Source: an uncultured bacterium
Lineage (GTDB): Bacteria; Spirochaetota; UBA4802; JAGODF01
Length of the DNA: 64,000 bases
Direction of reading: 5' to 3'
Assembly: GCA_937921485.1 (NCBI GenBank)
Contig: CAKZSV010000007.1
Location: 62,001 to 126,000, forward strand
Positions 44,766 through 53,625 of this stretch are shown here, piece after piece. The notes beneath the pieces are model-generated. The model did not search any database. It was not told the DNA's origin and worked only from the letters and a program-made list of their open reading frames with translations. A program made the translations under genes and the position numbers. How positions within the stretch are numbered: position 1 is the first letter of the stretch; every line of letters begins with the position of its first letter.

Positions 44766-45074
44766 ATGAGTGAATTGTTGCGAATATGGACTGAAGTGGA
44801 TATTGCAGAGATTCAGTCACACATCATTGTCGTCGATGAAAAATTTGGATTCTGTACAGGATGCCGGGAAATCGGAATAAAAATCGAAGGGTTGCAGAAA
44901 TGCCCCAAATGCGGCAGAGAATTTAAGTATGTAACCTCGCGCGATAAATCGCCCGCGATGGTGATGCGCACGAAAAAAAAGCTGCCCAACCTTATCTTTG
45001 TGGATTACGACGATTACGAGCGCCTCACGGGCAAAAAGAAAGCTGAGACGCTATTTAAAAACGTCGAGGAATAA
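44766..45074 (+). CDS. small zinc-ribbon protein of unknown function
   Basis: 102 residues. Two CxxC pairs form a likely zinc ribbon: FCTGCREIGI (about 30-37) and KCPKCGREF (about 46-54). The rest is charged, with a C-terminal Lys-rich helix (LTGKKKAETLFKNVEE). No family is recognised. It starts 12 bases after the methyltransferase stop, so it is cotranscribed and may act with it. Start ATG at 44766 has AGGCAAGGG upstream. Confidence 0.7.
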   Translation: MSELLRIWTEVDIAEIQSHIIVVDEKFGFCTGCREIGIKIEGLQKCPKCGREFKYVTSRDKSPAMVMRTKKKLPNLIFVDYDDYERLTGKKKAETLFKNVEE

Positions 45075-45103
45075 TCGCTGTTTGTAAGAAATAACCTTCA
45101 TTT

Positions 45104-45117
45104 GATAACGCGTTATC
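45104..45117. terminator. short perfect palindrome between convergent genes
   Basis: GATAACGCGTTATC in the 43-base gap between the zinc-ribbon and GNAT stops. It is a loopless 14-base palindrome, and could serve as a weak bidirectional terminator or a protein site. Confidence 0.3.
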
Positions 45118-45678
45118 TTAATAATCGCTCCAGGATTCATGGATTTCCTTTAATAGGATTATGAGGTCCATCCAGCGGCCGTTTCTGTCCTGTAAATAAT
45201 TTTTCAGCGTCGCCTGCGGGATGAAATTGATTCGCCGGGCCGCGGTAATTGCCGCATCATCTTTTCCTGCGACGAGTTGAATTTCGAGAATCTCAAGCTT
45301 AAGAAATTGTGCTATGGAAACGAGTTCAAGAATAATCCACGTACCGAGACGTTTTTGTTTATAATTCTCATCAATAAGAACTTCAACTTTCCCGATGTGC
45401 TGGCGGGCTCCGAATCGAGAAAAGTACAATGAACCGATTCCCACAAGCGTATCTTTGCAATGCGCCAGAAGATGGACATTTTCATCCGGATTGAACGATC
45501 GGATAAAGATTTCAACCGCTTCGGAGCGGGTATAATCCCGAGCCATAACCCAGAGGTCTTCCGGTGAAACCCGTTTGAAAAGGCTGGGGATGCTTTGTAT
45601 AGACTCTCTGTCGGCAATTGAAAATATGCATTCCGTATTATCTTTAAGAATTATTTTTTTGGGATATTCTTCCAGCAT
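45118..45678 (-). CDS. GNAT-family N-acetyltransferase
   Basis: 186 residues. The GNAT core is seen in the middle: LVGIGSLYFSRFGARQHIGK, then VEVLIDENYKQKRLGTWIILEL with the acetyl-CoA pyrophosphate loop of the Q/RxxGxG/A type in degenerate form (QKRLGT). The family transfers an acetyl group to an amine; the target is unknown. The ATG at 45678 has GGAGG six bases upstream, so twenty further in-frame codons are rejected. Convergent with the zinc-ribbon gene. Confidence 0.85.
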   Translation of the reverse strand: MLEEYPKKIILKDNTECIFSIADRESIQSIPSLFKRVSPEDLWVMARDYTRSEAVEIFIRSFNPDENVHLLAHCKDTLVGIGSLYFSRFGARQHIGKVEVLIDENYKQKRLGTWIILELVSIAQFLKLEILEIQLVAGKDDAAITAARRINFIPQATLKNYLQDRNGRWMDLIILLKEIHESWSDY

Positions 45679-45868
45679 GGGTGTCCTCCATTGTAATCTC
45701 AGCACGATTATACCGCAGACGGTTTTTTTATGCCACAATTTTTTTCACGCAAACATATTTCAGCGGTATATATTCAATTGTTACCTAATTATTGATGATG
45801 TAATTCATTTATACAGATTATCACAATACAGCAGCGATGAAAAACGCCGGCTTGAATAGATAATATTC

Positions 45869-45897
45869 TTGACGAACGACAGTAAATTTTATATTAT
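45869..45897 (+). promoter_or_regulatory. strong sigma70-type promoter of the outer-membrane operon
   Basis: TTGACG, 17 bases, TATTAT, ending about 50 bases before the ATG at 45946. Confidence 0.7.
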
Positions 45898-45945
45898 TAC
45901 AGAAATGCAATAAAGACCGATGAAATGGGGGAGGAAATCGTTTTG

Positions 45946-46578
45946 ATGCGATACCGCGTGGTCATAATAACAGCCATCCTGTGTATGCTTGCTTCGCCGC
46001 TTTTTTCACAGGAATTCATCGGCCTTGGAATGCATGCGGGCATTCATCATGATGCAGGCAACCAATCCAACCAGAACCCAATGATGGAATATGAAGCGCA
46101 GAATAATGTGCTGGTGGGTTTTTCCTTTAAAGTGAACATGTATTTTCTCTTCGTCCGTACGGGGTGTGATGTTTCCTTTGTTGTGAATAAAGCGAAAGTG
46201 GAAAATGCAAGCGATGAACTTGAAAGCATGTCGCTTAGTTATATTAATGTTCCAGCCTTTGCCGGATTGCGCTTTCCCCTCAGGGAGATGGGTGAATTGT
46301 ACATGGGGATGGGGGCATCCTACCATATTGGTGAAATGAAATACCGGCTTTCTTCTGCTTCATCATCGGATGAATCGCTCGCAGTTGCGCTCGGGTACGG
46401 ATTTGTTACGGGAATTGAATTTAAACTCGTACCCTTTGCACGCATCTATATGGAATGGCAGTATTATGAATCGCGTTCGGATGCGGGAATTAAAACCGAG
46501 GGCGCATCGTATAATGATTACCATATCGATTTTTCGGGCCATCGGATATGTATCGGAGCGATGTATTATATCATATAA
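45946..46578 (+). CDS. outer-membrane beta-barrel protein (operon gene 1)
   Basis: 210 residues with a signal peptide ending PLFSQE (about residue 22). The mature part has short amphipathic strands (FIGLGMHAGIH, NMYFLFVRTGCDVSFVV, YMGMGASYHIGEMKY) and ends IGAMYYII, with the terminal aromatic pattern of barrel proteins. It resembles the small OmpA/OmpW-like porin fold. The start is uncertain between TTG 45943 and ATG 45946 after GGGGGAGGA. It is first of three similar genes in a row, then a binding-protein fusion and a prepilin peptidase. Confidence 0.7.
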   Translation: MRYRVVIITAILCMLASPLFSQEFIGLGMHAGIHHDAGNQSNQNPMMEYEAQNNVLVGFSFKVNMYFLFVRTGCDVSFVVNKAKVENASDELESMSLSYINVPAFAGLRFPLREMGELYMGMGASYHIGEMKYRLSSASSSDESLAVALGYGFVTGIEFKLVPFARIYMEWQYYESRSDAGIKTEGASYNDYHIDFSGHRICIGAMYYII

Positions 46579-46629
46579 GGGTTTGTAAAAAAAATGATTA
46601 TATGCACCAGTAATAAAGATACACATACG

Positions 46630-47379
46630 ATGTTAATAAAGAGCGCTGTGCTCATCGTCACCGCGATGCTATTCTTTGCGGTATCAGCACACATCGAAGC
46701 GGCAAATGTAAATTATGCAATCGGAGTTTACGGAGGATTGGCGCCATCGCTCGGCGACGATCTGCAGTCATACCTGCAATACTACCGGTACGGTTCCCAG
46801 AGCGGGGTTGACGGCATCAATCGAACACAGGACGGTTATGAAACAAGCAATATCGACAGGCTCCTTGGGCTTGGATTCGGAATTTCTTTTAAAACGCTCT
46901 TATTCGAAAATTATCAAATTCGTATTGCGGTCAACTATACGCGCGGGATGTGGGGCGGGGAAGGCACCACGCTGTTCGGTGGCGTTCCAACTCTTTTAGA
47001 TTGTGATTACTCTTTTAGAATGTACGATGTACCGCTCACGTTCGGCATTTCAATACCGTTCTGGAAAGACGTCAAGATTTCGTTCAATTGCGGGGCGGCA
47101 TTTGCGTACGGATGGTATCAAAACAGGTTTACTGAAAATTCCGCTACGACCTATAAGGGAAAGTTCACCGGCAGGGGCTATCCCCTGGTGATATTACTCG
47201 AAGCTGAATATTTCATAAACGACAAAATTGCACTCACTTCTGCGCTGAGCTATTATCGCGGTGCGACAAAGCTTATCGAAGATACCTATGATGATGATGG
47301 AAACATTGATTATGCGAGATTGAATTTTACCGGCTATCGTTTCAATCTCGGCGCGGTATATTATTTTATTTCAATTTAA
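46630..47379 (+). CDS. outer-membrane beta-barrel protein (operon gene 2)
   Basis: 249 residues. A signal peptide (MLIKSAVLIVTAMLFFAVSA) ends near EAAN. The mature part is barrel-like, with repeated aromatic strands (YRYGSQSGV, LLGLGFGISFKTLLF, RFNLGAVYYFISI at the end). It ends in the same AVYYFI/AMYYII way as the previous and next proteins, so the three are probably paralogues although overall similarity is low. ATG 46594 in frame would add 12 residues before the signal peptide and is less likely. About 51 bases after the preceding stop. Confidence 0.7.
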   Translation: MLIKSAVLIVTAMLFFAVSAHIEAANVNYAIGVYGGLAPSLGDDLQSYLQYYRYGSQSGVDGINRTQDGYETSNIDRLLGLGFGISFKTLLFENYQIRIAVNYTRGMWGGEGTTLFGGVPTLLDCDYSFRMYDVPLTFGISIPFWKDVKISFNCGAAFAYGWYQNRFTENSATTYKGKFTGRGYPLVILLEAEYFINDKIALTSALSYYRGATKLIEDTYDDDGNIDYARLNFTGYRFNLGAVYYFISI

Positions 47380-47403
47380 TGTAAACGGGGAAACGCAGCT
47401 GAA

Positions 47404-48189
47404 ATGAAAATACATACAGCATTATATTTTTGTTTATTCGGCATAATCATTATTATAATCACGTGCTCTCCTGCGTTGGCGATCAGTGAATTCGCCCTCG
47501 GGCTCAACGGAGGTATCACCTACGAACCGAACAGCATTGAGGACATCACCACGCGGTACAATCTGGCAATGGAAAACTATTATAATAATAATGCGGGGAC
47601 GGAGATAAGCCAGATCTCCGTGCCGTATTCTCCGGTTTTCGGCCTGAACATACGATACCAGTTCAACTTTTTTTTCTTTCGGATTGGCTATCATTACACC
47701 GCGCCATTTCAGACGATAAAAGGGAGTGTGACGCCGCCGGGAGGACTGAAAAACACCATTAAGATTGATGTATTTCAGGCATCGGCACCCGCGACAATAG
47801 GGCTTTTAGTTCCCATGGGTGAGCGCACCCTTTTTTTCATAGGCGGCGGCCCATCGCTTCACCATGCAAGCATCACTATCACGCAGAGCAATCCTGTACA
47901 GACATCTCCCGTCTTCAATTTCAACACCATTGATGGAAGTCTGTCATCAAACAAGCGTGATAGCTATTCCGCCGCCTTTGTCGGCTATCACCTTATGATT
48001 GGTGCGGAGATTCCGGTTCATGAAAAATTCACTCTGAGCGTGGAATGGATTCATCAGGAAGGGAAGTCTCATCCTATTGAAAATGATGGTGTTGATGCGA
48101 ACGACATTGACGTTACCAGTCCCAGCCGCTCTGTAAGCGTTACGGGCGATTTTCTCCTTTTTGGTATTAACTACTATATCGCATTCTGA
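47404..48189 (+). CDS. outer-membrane beta-barrel protein (operon gene 3)
   Basis: 261 residues. A signal peptide with a run of Ile (FGIIIIIITCSPALA) ends near residue 26. The mature part has strands such as FALGLNGGITYEP, YQFNFFFFRIGYHYT and LMIGAEIPVHEKFTLSVEW, ending FGINYYIAF, the aromatic end again. It starts 24 bases after the preceding stop and its own stop lies two bases before the next ATG, so it is in the same operon. Function unknown; outer-membrane barrel inferred. Confidence 0.72.
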   Translation: MKIHTALYFCLFGIIIIIITCSPALAISEFALGLNGGITYEPNSIEDITTRYNLAMENYYNNNAGTEISQISVPYSPVFGLNIRYQFNFFFFRIGYHYTAPFQTIKGSVTPPGGLKNTIKIDVFQASAPATIGLLVPMGERTLFFIGGGPSLHHASITITQSNPVQTSPVFNFNTIDGSLSSNKRDSYSAAFVGYHLMIGAEIPVHEKFTLSVEWIHQEGKSHPIENDGVDANDIDVTSPSRSVSVTGDFLLFGINYYIAF

Positions 48190-48191
48190 CC

Positions 48192-49643
48192 ATGCCAAAT
48201 CTCCGGTTATTCGCGCGCATACTACTTTGTTTCCTAACCGCAGGAGTCGTATATCTGGTTTTTTTGTTGAGAGGATTTCCTGCCGGCTTCCGCGATGCTG
48301 TCGCGCCGATTCTGAATTTTAATAATTTAACTGAAGATACCTGCGTCGAAGATCAAATCATTCGTGTTGCCGTGTATCCATCGGGAGGCTTCGCTCCGGG
48401 AATCCTCGCAAATGGCGGTCTTACCACCGTGCCGAACAGCATATACGAAAAGGATGAAAAAATCAGAGTTGAATTTATCGTCGAAGAAGATCCTATCCGC
48501 TGCTTCGAGCTTTTATATAATAACAGGGCTGATCTAATATGGTCGAACATGTGGGTTCTGTCGCGGTTTTATCTGAAATACCGATCCATACATCCTGTTG
48601 CTGTCATGATGTACGGATTTTCAAGCGGTGAGGAAATCATACTTGCGCGCGATTTGATAAAAAAGTTCGATACAGCAATGAAACTCTCAATAGCCTGTGT
48701 GAAGGGGCGCGCGCCGCACTGCCTTGCCCTTGTTTTGCTGAATGAAAACGGAATTGATCATAATTCCGTCAGATGGCATTATACTCTGAGCGATAAAGAC
48801 GCGATTGTCCTGTTTAAAAAAGGCAAAGTTTCAATCGCAGCAGTTTCAAGCAGAGAAAAAGCTGGTGTCGGGCATGCTCATCCTGTGATTTCATCATCGC
48901 ATGCTCCCGCGCTTTTCCCAGGCATTTTCCTTATACGGGAGGATGTCAGCCTGACGAAAAAGCCGCTTGTTTCGAAATTTATTTCAGGCTGGTTCAAGGG
49001 TCTGGACGAGGTGAAAAAAAACAGTGATGCTGCCGCAAAAGCGATTGCGGCATCCTTCGGCATTGACGAAAAGGCTGCCAAATATATACTCAATGAATAT
49101 GTGCTTGCGGGTCTTAAAGATAATTTTGAATTCTTCGGATTACAAAATTCGAAAAATATTAATTTTGACAGATCGATTGAACTTATTAACTATTATTATC
49201 GTGTAGCCATAGAAACCCTTCCGCCCGGGATGCTTCGCACTACCGATGTGCTCAATGAATTCATCAATCAGCAAAAACCTTCTTTGCGGGTAGAGCCAGC
49301 CGCACCCGTTTTGGCGGAAACAACCCTCGAGAAATTCATCCGGGATGCAAAAGTGACCTTTAAATCCGGAGATTATTCTTTAGACATCGCCAATGCAAAA
49401 ACGCTTGAGAAATTTTCCGAAAAAGCCGCTCTTTTTCAGAACGCAAAAATATTTCTCTACGGCGACGCCTCGTCTCAGGAAACAGCCGTGTATAATTATG
49501 CGTGGGGAATGCGTTTTTATGTAATAAAAAAATTCCTGTCCGATAACGGCGTTTCTGAGTCCAGGATTGTGATAAAAGAGATAGTGCACAATCCCGCGCA
49601 TGCGGATGATCCGGACGCGGTACGGTGTGCACTGGTTCCATGA
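48192..49643 (+). CDS. substrate-binding protein fused to an OmpA-like domain
   Basis: 483 residues. An N-terminal hydrophobic segment (about residues 8-26) acts as anchor or signal. Residues about 50-330 look like an ABC-type binding protein of the nitrate/sulfonate group, beginning IIRVAVYPSGGFAPGILAN and ending with the helical segment AAAKAIAASFGIDEKAAKYIL. Residues about 375-480 resemble an OmpA-like peptidoglycan-binding domain (VTFKSGDYSLDIANAKTLEK, then NAKIFLYGDAS, FLSDNGVSESRIVIKE). No permease or ATPase gene is adjacent. It may sense a ligand and tie to the cell wall. It is two bases after the third barrel gene and one base before the prepilin peptidase. Confidence 0.75.
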   Translation: MPNLRLFARILLCFLTAGVVYLVFLLRGFPAGFRDAVAPILNFNNLTEDTCVEDQIIRVAVYPSGGFAPGILANGGLTTVPNSIYEKDEKIRVEFIVEEDPIRCFELLYNNRADLIWSNMWVLSRFYLKYRSIHPVAVMMYGFSSGEEIILARDLIKKFDTAMKLSIACVKGRAPHCLALVLLNENGIDHNSVRWHYTLSDKDAIVLFKKGKVSIAAVSSREKAGVGHAHPVISSSHAPALFPGIFLIREDVSLTKKPLVSKFISGWFKGLDEVKKNSDAAAKAIAASFGIDEKAAKYILNEYVLAGLKDNFEFFGLQNSKNINFDRSIELINYYYRVAIETLPPGMLRTTDVLNEFINQQKPSLRVEPAAPVLAETTLEKFIRDAKVTFKSGDYSLDIANAKTLEKFSEKAALFQNAKIFLYGDASSQETAVYNYAWGMRFYVIKKFLSDNGVSESRIVIKEIVHNPAHADDPDAVRCALVP

Positions 49644-49644
49644 T

Positions 49645-50415
49645 ATGAATACTGTTTTTTTTGTATATTTCATGCTCTTTTACTTCGGCGCGATATGGGG
49701 CAGCTTTTTTTATACACTCGCGCTGAGATGTTCCGACGAAACTGCGGGGCTTTCGCTTCTATTCGAAAGATCGAAATGTCCATCGTGCGGCAATCCTATC
49801 CGTTGGATGTATCTCATCCCGTTGTTCGGATACCTTTTTTCAAAGCGCCGATGCGCATACTGCGGCGTTTCAATTTCACCGATGTATCCGCTCATGGAAA
49901 TCGGCTACGGCCTCATTGCCGTCCTCACGGCGTATCGTTTCGGGATTGGCATATCCGCTTTTAACTATTTTCTCGTTTCATCGCTTGCCGTATCAATCGC
50001 GATTGCGGATTATAAAACCATGACGATACCTTCCGCGCTGGTGTATCCGCTTTTTGTGGTATCGCTGTATCCTGCGTTTCAGAATTTCGACGTCTCGTCA
50101 GCGGAAGCGCTTGGAGGGATGCTACTCCTCGGCATTTTTTTCTTTACCATGCTGCTTATTTTCCCGGGAAGCTTCGGAGGCGGCGATATCCGGTTTGCTG
50201 CGGCGCTCGGTTTGGCAACGGGTTTGAGGCTTTCCATAGTGCTGCTTGAAACAGCCCTTATTTCCGGTGCGATAATTGGCATTTTGTACGGCATACTCAG
50301 CAAAAGAGGGATACGCATAAAAATTCCATTCGCGCCTTTCTTAGCGGCAGGATTGCTCATAGCGCTTTTTTTCGGCAGGGCAATACTCGATGTATATTAC
50401 CGGCTTGTGCTGTAA
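49645..50415 (+). CDS. prepilin peptidase (A24 family)
   Basis: 256 residues with about seven hydrophobic helices. The N-terminal cytoplasmic zinc-type motif is CPSCGNPIRW and CAYCGVSISPMYPLMEIGYG. The two catalytic Asp are in IADYKTMTIPSAL and GGGDIRFAAALG. The family removes the leader of type IV pilins and type II secretion pseudopilins and methylates the new end. It starts two bases after the preceding stop. No pilin or secretion gene is adjacent, so the substrates are elsewhere. Convergent with rnfA. Confidence 0.92.
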   Translation: MNTVFFVYFMLFYFGAIWGSFFYTLALRCSDETAGLSLLFERSKCPSCGNPIRWMYLIPLFGYLFSKRRCAYCGVSISPMYPLMEIGYGLIAVLTAYRFGIGISAFNYFLVSSLAVSIAIADYKTMTIPSALVYPLFVVSLYPAFQNFDVSSAEALGGMLLLGIFFFTMLLIFPGSFGGGDIRFAAALGLATGLRLSIVLLETALISGAIIGILYGILSKRGIRIKIPFAPFLAAGLLIALFFGRAILDVYYRLVL

Positions 50416-50480
50416 CGAACGAACAACTTTATGGGTGCGAGACTACACCAGCGCAAAATAAAATAGAGAATGTGATTTTT

Positions 50481-51080
50481 TCATATTTTCATTCCCGAAA
50501 ATCCTAAGAAGGCAAGCGCCAGAAGCCCCGCAACAATGAAGGTAATCGGGAGGCCTTTGAGATTTTCTGGAACATCGGCAGCTTCAAGACGCTCTCTGAT
50601 GCCCGCCATAAGCAGAAGCGCCAGGGTAAAGCCGATGCCCGCGCCGATACCCTGCACAACGGTTTTGAGCAAACCCAGTTCGGCGGTAATGAAACCGGAT
50701 TCGATATTCAGCACAGTAACGCCCAGGATAGCGCAGTTGGTGGTGATAAGCGGCAGAAATATTCCAAGCGCCTGATACAGCGGCGGAGAAGTTTTTTCAA
50801 TAATCATTTCAACCAGCTGCACAAGGCTTGCGATGATGAGAATGAAGGTCAGCGTTCGAAGATAGACTATCTCATACGGCACCAAAAGGTATTTATAGGC
50901 CAGATAGGTGATGAAGGAAGCCATGCCCATCACGAAAATAACCGCGACTCCCATGCCGATGGCAGAATCGATTTTTTTCGAAACTCCGCAAAACGGACAT
51001 AAACCCAACATCTGCGAGAGCACATAGTTATTGATGAAAATTGTCGAAATCAGAATCATGAACAGAACTTTTATTTCCAT
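50481..51080 (-). CDS. rnfA: Rnf complex subunit A
   Basis: 199 residues with six hydrophobic helices. RnfA signatures include FINNYVLSQMLGLCPFCGVSKK and ALGIFLPLITTNCAILGV. It is an inner-membrane subunit of the ferredoxin:NAD+ oxidoreductase, which couples electron flow to sodium or proton pumping; RnfA and RnfE are homologous and bind a membrane Fe-S cluster. It is last in the visible operon, eight bases after rnfE. rnfB is not found after it. Confidence 0.94.
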   Translation of the reverse strand: MEIKVLFMILISTIFINNYVLSQMLGLCPFCGVSKKIDSAIGMGVAVIFVMGMASFITYLAYKYLLVPYEIVYLRTLTFILIIASLVQLVEMIIEKTSPPLYQALGIFLPLITTNCAILGVTVLNIESGFITAELGLLKTVVQGIGAGIGFTLALLLMAGIRERLEAADVPENLKGLPITFIVAGLLALAFLGFSGMKI

Positions 51081-51088
51081 AATCGTGC

Positions 51089-51682
51089 CTATTTATTCTG
51101 CCGGTATTTTATAGCATTCATTGCCCAGAGGATGAACGCTAACGTAAAAAACGCCCCCGGCGCCATAATCATCATAAGCGATGGTTCCATGCCGGGAAAA
51201 AGCGTATAGCCGAGAAGTTTATTCGCGCCCAGAACCTCCCGGAATAACGCAAGGAGGATAAGCGCAAACCCGAGGCCAAGCCCCATGCCGATGCCGTCAA
51301 AAAGTGAACTGATGATGGTGTTTTTTTGCGCGAATTCCTCAGCGCGTCCCAAGATGATGCAGTTTACCACGATGAGCGGTATAAAAATTCCAAGTGCCTT
51401 ATCAACTTCCGGCTGAAATGCTTTCAGTGTGAGTTCAACCACAATCACAAAGGCAGCGATGATGGTGATGAATATAGGAATGCGTATGTGCGAAGGTACG
51501 ATATTTTTTATCGATGAAACCAGAATATTTGATGAAACAAGCACGAATGTCGCTGCAAGCGTCATCCACAGCGCATTTGAAACCGAAGTGGTAACCGCAA
51601 GTGTAGGGCAAAGCCCTATGCCGATAATCAGCACCGGATTTCTGTGCCAGATGCCGTTTATGATTAGCTGAAGATATTTCAT
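51089..51682 (-). CDS. rnfE: Rnf complex subunit E
   Basis: 197 residues, six helices, with NPVLIIGIGLCPTLAVTTSV, IRIPIFITIIAAFVIVVEL and ALGIFIPLIVVNCIILGRAE, the RnfA/E-type inverted repeats of the family. Overlaps rnfG by four bases (ATGA). Membrane subunit with RnfA. Confidence 0.93.
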   Translation of the reverse strand: MKYLQLIINGIWHRNPVLIIGIGLCPTLAVTTSVSNALWMTLAATFVLVSSNILVSSIKNIVPSHIRIPIFITIIAAFVIVVELTLKAFQPEVDKALGIFIPLIVVNCIILGRAEEFAQKNTIISSLFDGIGMGLGLGFALILLALFREVLGANKLLGYTLFPGMEPSLMMIMAPGAFFTLAFILWAMNAIKYRQNK

Positions 51683-52398
51683 TGCGTTTTTACCTCCGCC
51701 TGTGGATTTTCGGCTTCCAGAGCTTTTTTCAGGAGTTCGATGCCTTCTGCAATGCCATCGATGACGGCTTTGGTGGTGATCGTGGCGCCGGTGATGGCTG
51801 AAACGGAATTTTTCTCAATAAGCTCTTTCTTCAAATTTTCATCCGCGGTTGCGAATTCTCCCTTCTTTAAAATGCCGATTTTCTTGGTGCAATCAATCCC
51901 GGTGAATTGCTCCTCAAACCATGATTGCGTTTTGACGGGTTCATTCTGGCTGCCGCTTCCGAAAAAGTGGCTGAAGAAAGTCCCCGTGCTGGCCATTTCC
52001 TTTGCTCGTGCTCCAAGCCCGGGTGTTTCGGATTGCTGTATGATTGATATTCCAAGCAGCTTCATATTTTCATCAACGGCCACAATCGAACGGATGACGC
52101 CGCTGTAGCCGCTTTTCATGGTTTCAAACGCATACGCTTTTATCTTTTTGTCTCCTTCGGTCTTTTCGGCAATGGTATATTGAAATTCCCTGCCGTCAAC
52201 TAACGCTTTTTTACCTTTTTCAATGATGACATACCCTGAATGCGAGGGTAGTACCGCGGCGTACGCTTCGTCCTTTTTCATCTGAAGCCTTTTTTCGATT
52301 TCAGGCCTGGTGATTCTATTGATGTGCGAAAGGGTAAACGAAGCAAGAAAAGCGATGATTGAAAGAATTAAAGCCGGTTTTAGTATTGTGCGAAACAT
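51679..52398 (-). CDS. rnfG: Rnf complex subunit G (covalent FMN)
   Basis: 239 residues with one N-terminal helix (about 10-28), the rest outside. The flavinylation site is visible as SAITGATITTKAVIDGI, in which the Thr of S/TGATxT takes FMN. It passes electrons from the membrane to the partner subunits. It lies nine bases after the rnfD stop and overlaps rnfE. Second half is beta-rich (FMN-binding domain). Confidence 0.93.
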   Translation of the reverse strand: MFRTILKPALILSIIAFLASFTLSHINRITRPEIEKRLQMKKDEAYAAVLPSHSGYVIIEKGKKALVDGREFQYTIAEKTEGDKKIKAYAFETMKSGYSGVIRSIVAVDENMKLLGISIIQQSETPGLGARAKEMASTGTFFSHFFGSGSQNEPVKTQSWFEEQFTGIDCTKKIGILKKGEFATADENLKKELIEKNSVSAITGATITTKAVIDGIAEGIELLKKALEAENPQAEVKTQ

Positions 52399-52407
52399 GG
52401 CATATTC

Positions 52408-53559
52408 TCACTTGTGTGTTTTTGCGGTCATTGTGGTGCCGAAGACTTTTGGTTTAATATATCGGTCAATCAGCGGCACAACGGCATTCATGAGCAAAAT
52501 CGAGTAGGAAACTCCTTCCGGATACCCTCCCCAGAGGCGTATGATGCTTGTGATGATGCCGCACCCCGCCGCGTAGATAATCATTCCTTTGTGAGTGACA
52601 GGGGATGTCACCATATCTGTTGCCATGAAAAATGCGCCGAGCACAAGGCCTCCAGAGAGAAGATGAAAGAGCACAATGCGCGGCAGGAAATTGTCGATTG
52701 ATTCCGCGCCAGGTAACGGATATACCGTATAGTACAATGCCATGAATACAGCCACAGTGGCCATATAGATTACAGGAATGTGCCAGGTGATGATGCGCTT
52801 CCACAGAAGGAACAGCGCCCCGATGAGAAGGAAGAGCACCGATGTTTCTCCAAGACAGCCGCCGATGTTTCCAATAAAAAGAGATTTAAGCAACTGCGGT
52901 GAAAGAAGGGTTTGAATAACACCATCGGCGGAAGCGCCGAAATCTGTAATCACTTTCGATGCACCTTTGAGCGATGCAAGAGGGGTGGCAGACGTGATGG
53001 CATCAAACGCAGAAGCTGGAAGACCCGCGCTATTTTCAATCATCTGAGAAATGATATTGTTCTGGCTGAATTGATGCCATCGCGTGGTCATGTGCACCGG
53101 CCAGGATGCCATCAAAAACGCACGCGCGGCAAGAGCGGGATTGAAAATATTAAATCCAAGACCGCCGAAAAGCTGTTTCGCGATGATTATCGAAAACGCA
53201 GAGCCGATGCACACCATCCAGACCGGAGCATCCGGCGGGACATTCATCGCAAGCAAAAGCCCGGTGATGACGGCAGAGCCGTCCAGCGCGGTCATCTTCT
53301 TTTTCATTAAAAGCTGATACAGCGCTTCAGAGGCTATTGCTGCAATCACAGCGCCCACGACCAGTTTCACCGCATTGAGACCGAACAGATAGAAGGAATA
53401 CGAGGTAGCAGGCAAAAGCGATATGACCACAAGCCACATGACGGTAAAAACACTCTGCGATGAGCGCACGTGAGGAGCTATCGAAAGCACATATTCCAGT
53501 TTCGAGGATCCTTTTTCTTTCTCTTGTTCTTTTTCGTTCGTGGTGTTTTCTTCTGCCAT
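52408..53559 (-). CDS. rnfD: Rnf complex subunit D
   Basis: 383 residues with about ten helices. The covalent-flavin site is seen as DAITSATPLASLKG, where Thr would bind FMN (family form SGATPL). GGAAC lies upstream of the ATG at 53559; fourteen further codons are rejected. Charged N-terminal extension (TNEKEQEKEKGSSK). Gap of 66 bases after rnfC. Membrane subunit of the ion pump. Confidence 0.93.
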   Translation of the reverse strand: MAEENTTNEKEQEKEKGSSKLEYVLSIAPHVRSSQSVFTVMWLVVISLLPATSYSFYLFGLNAVKLVVGAVIAAIASEALYQLLMKKKMTALDGSAVITGLLLAMNVPPDAPVWMVCIGSAFSIIIAKQLFGGLGFNIFNPALAARAFLMASWPVHMTTRWHQFSQNNIISQMIENSAGLPASAFDAITSATPLASLKGASKVITDFGASADGVIQTLLSPQLLKSLFIGNIGGCLGETSVLFLLIGALFLLWKRIITWHIPVIYMATVAVFMALYYTVYPLPGAESIDNFLPRIVLFHLLSGGLVLGAFFMATDMVTSPVTHKGMIIYAAGCGIITSIIRLWGGYPEGVSYSILLMNAVVPLIDRYIKPKVFGTTMTAKTHK

Positions 53560-53625
53560 AACCAGTTCCGGATGATCATTGTAGTGCCGATGCGTGTGCA
53601 CGCTTATATCGCAATACCCGCGCGA

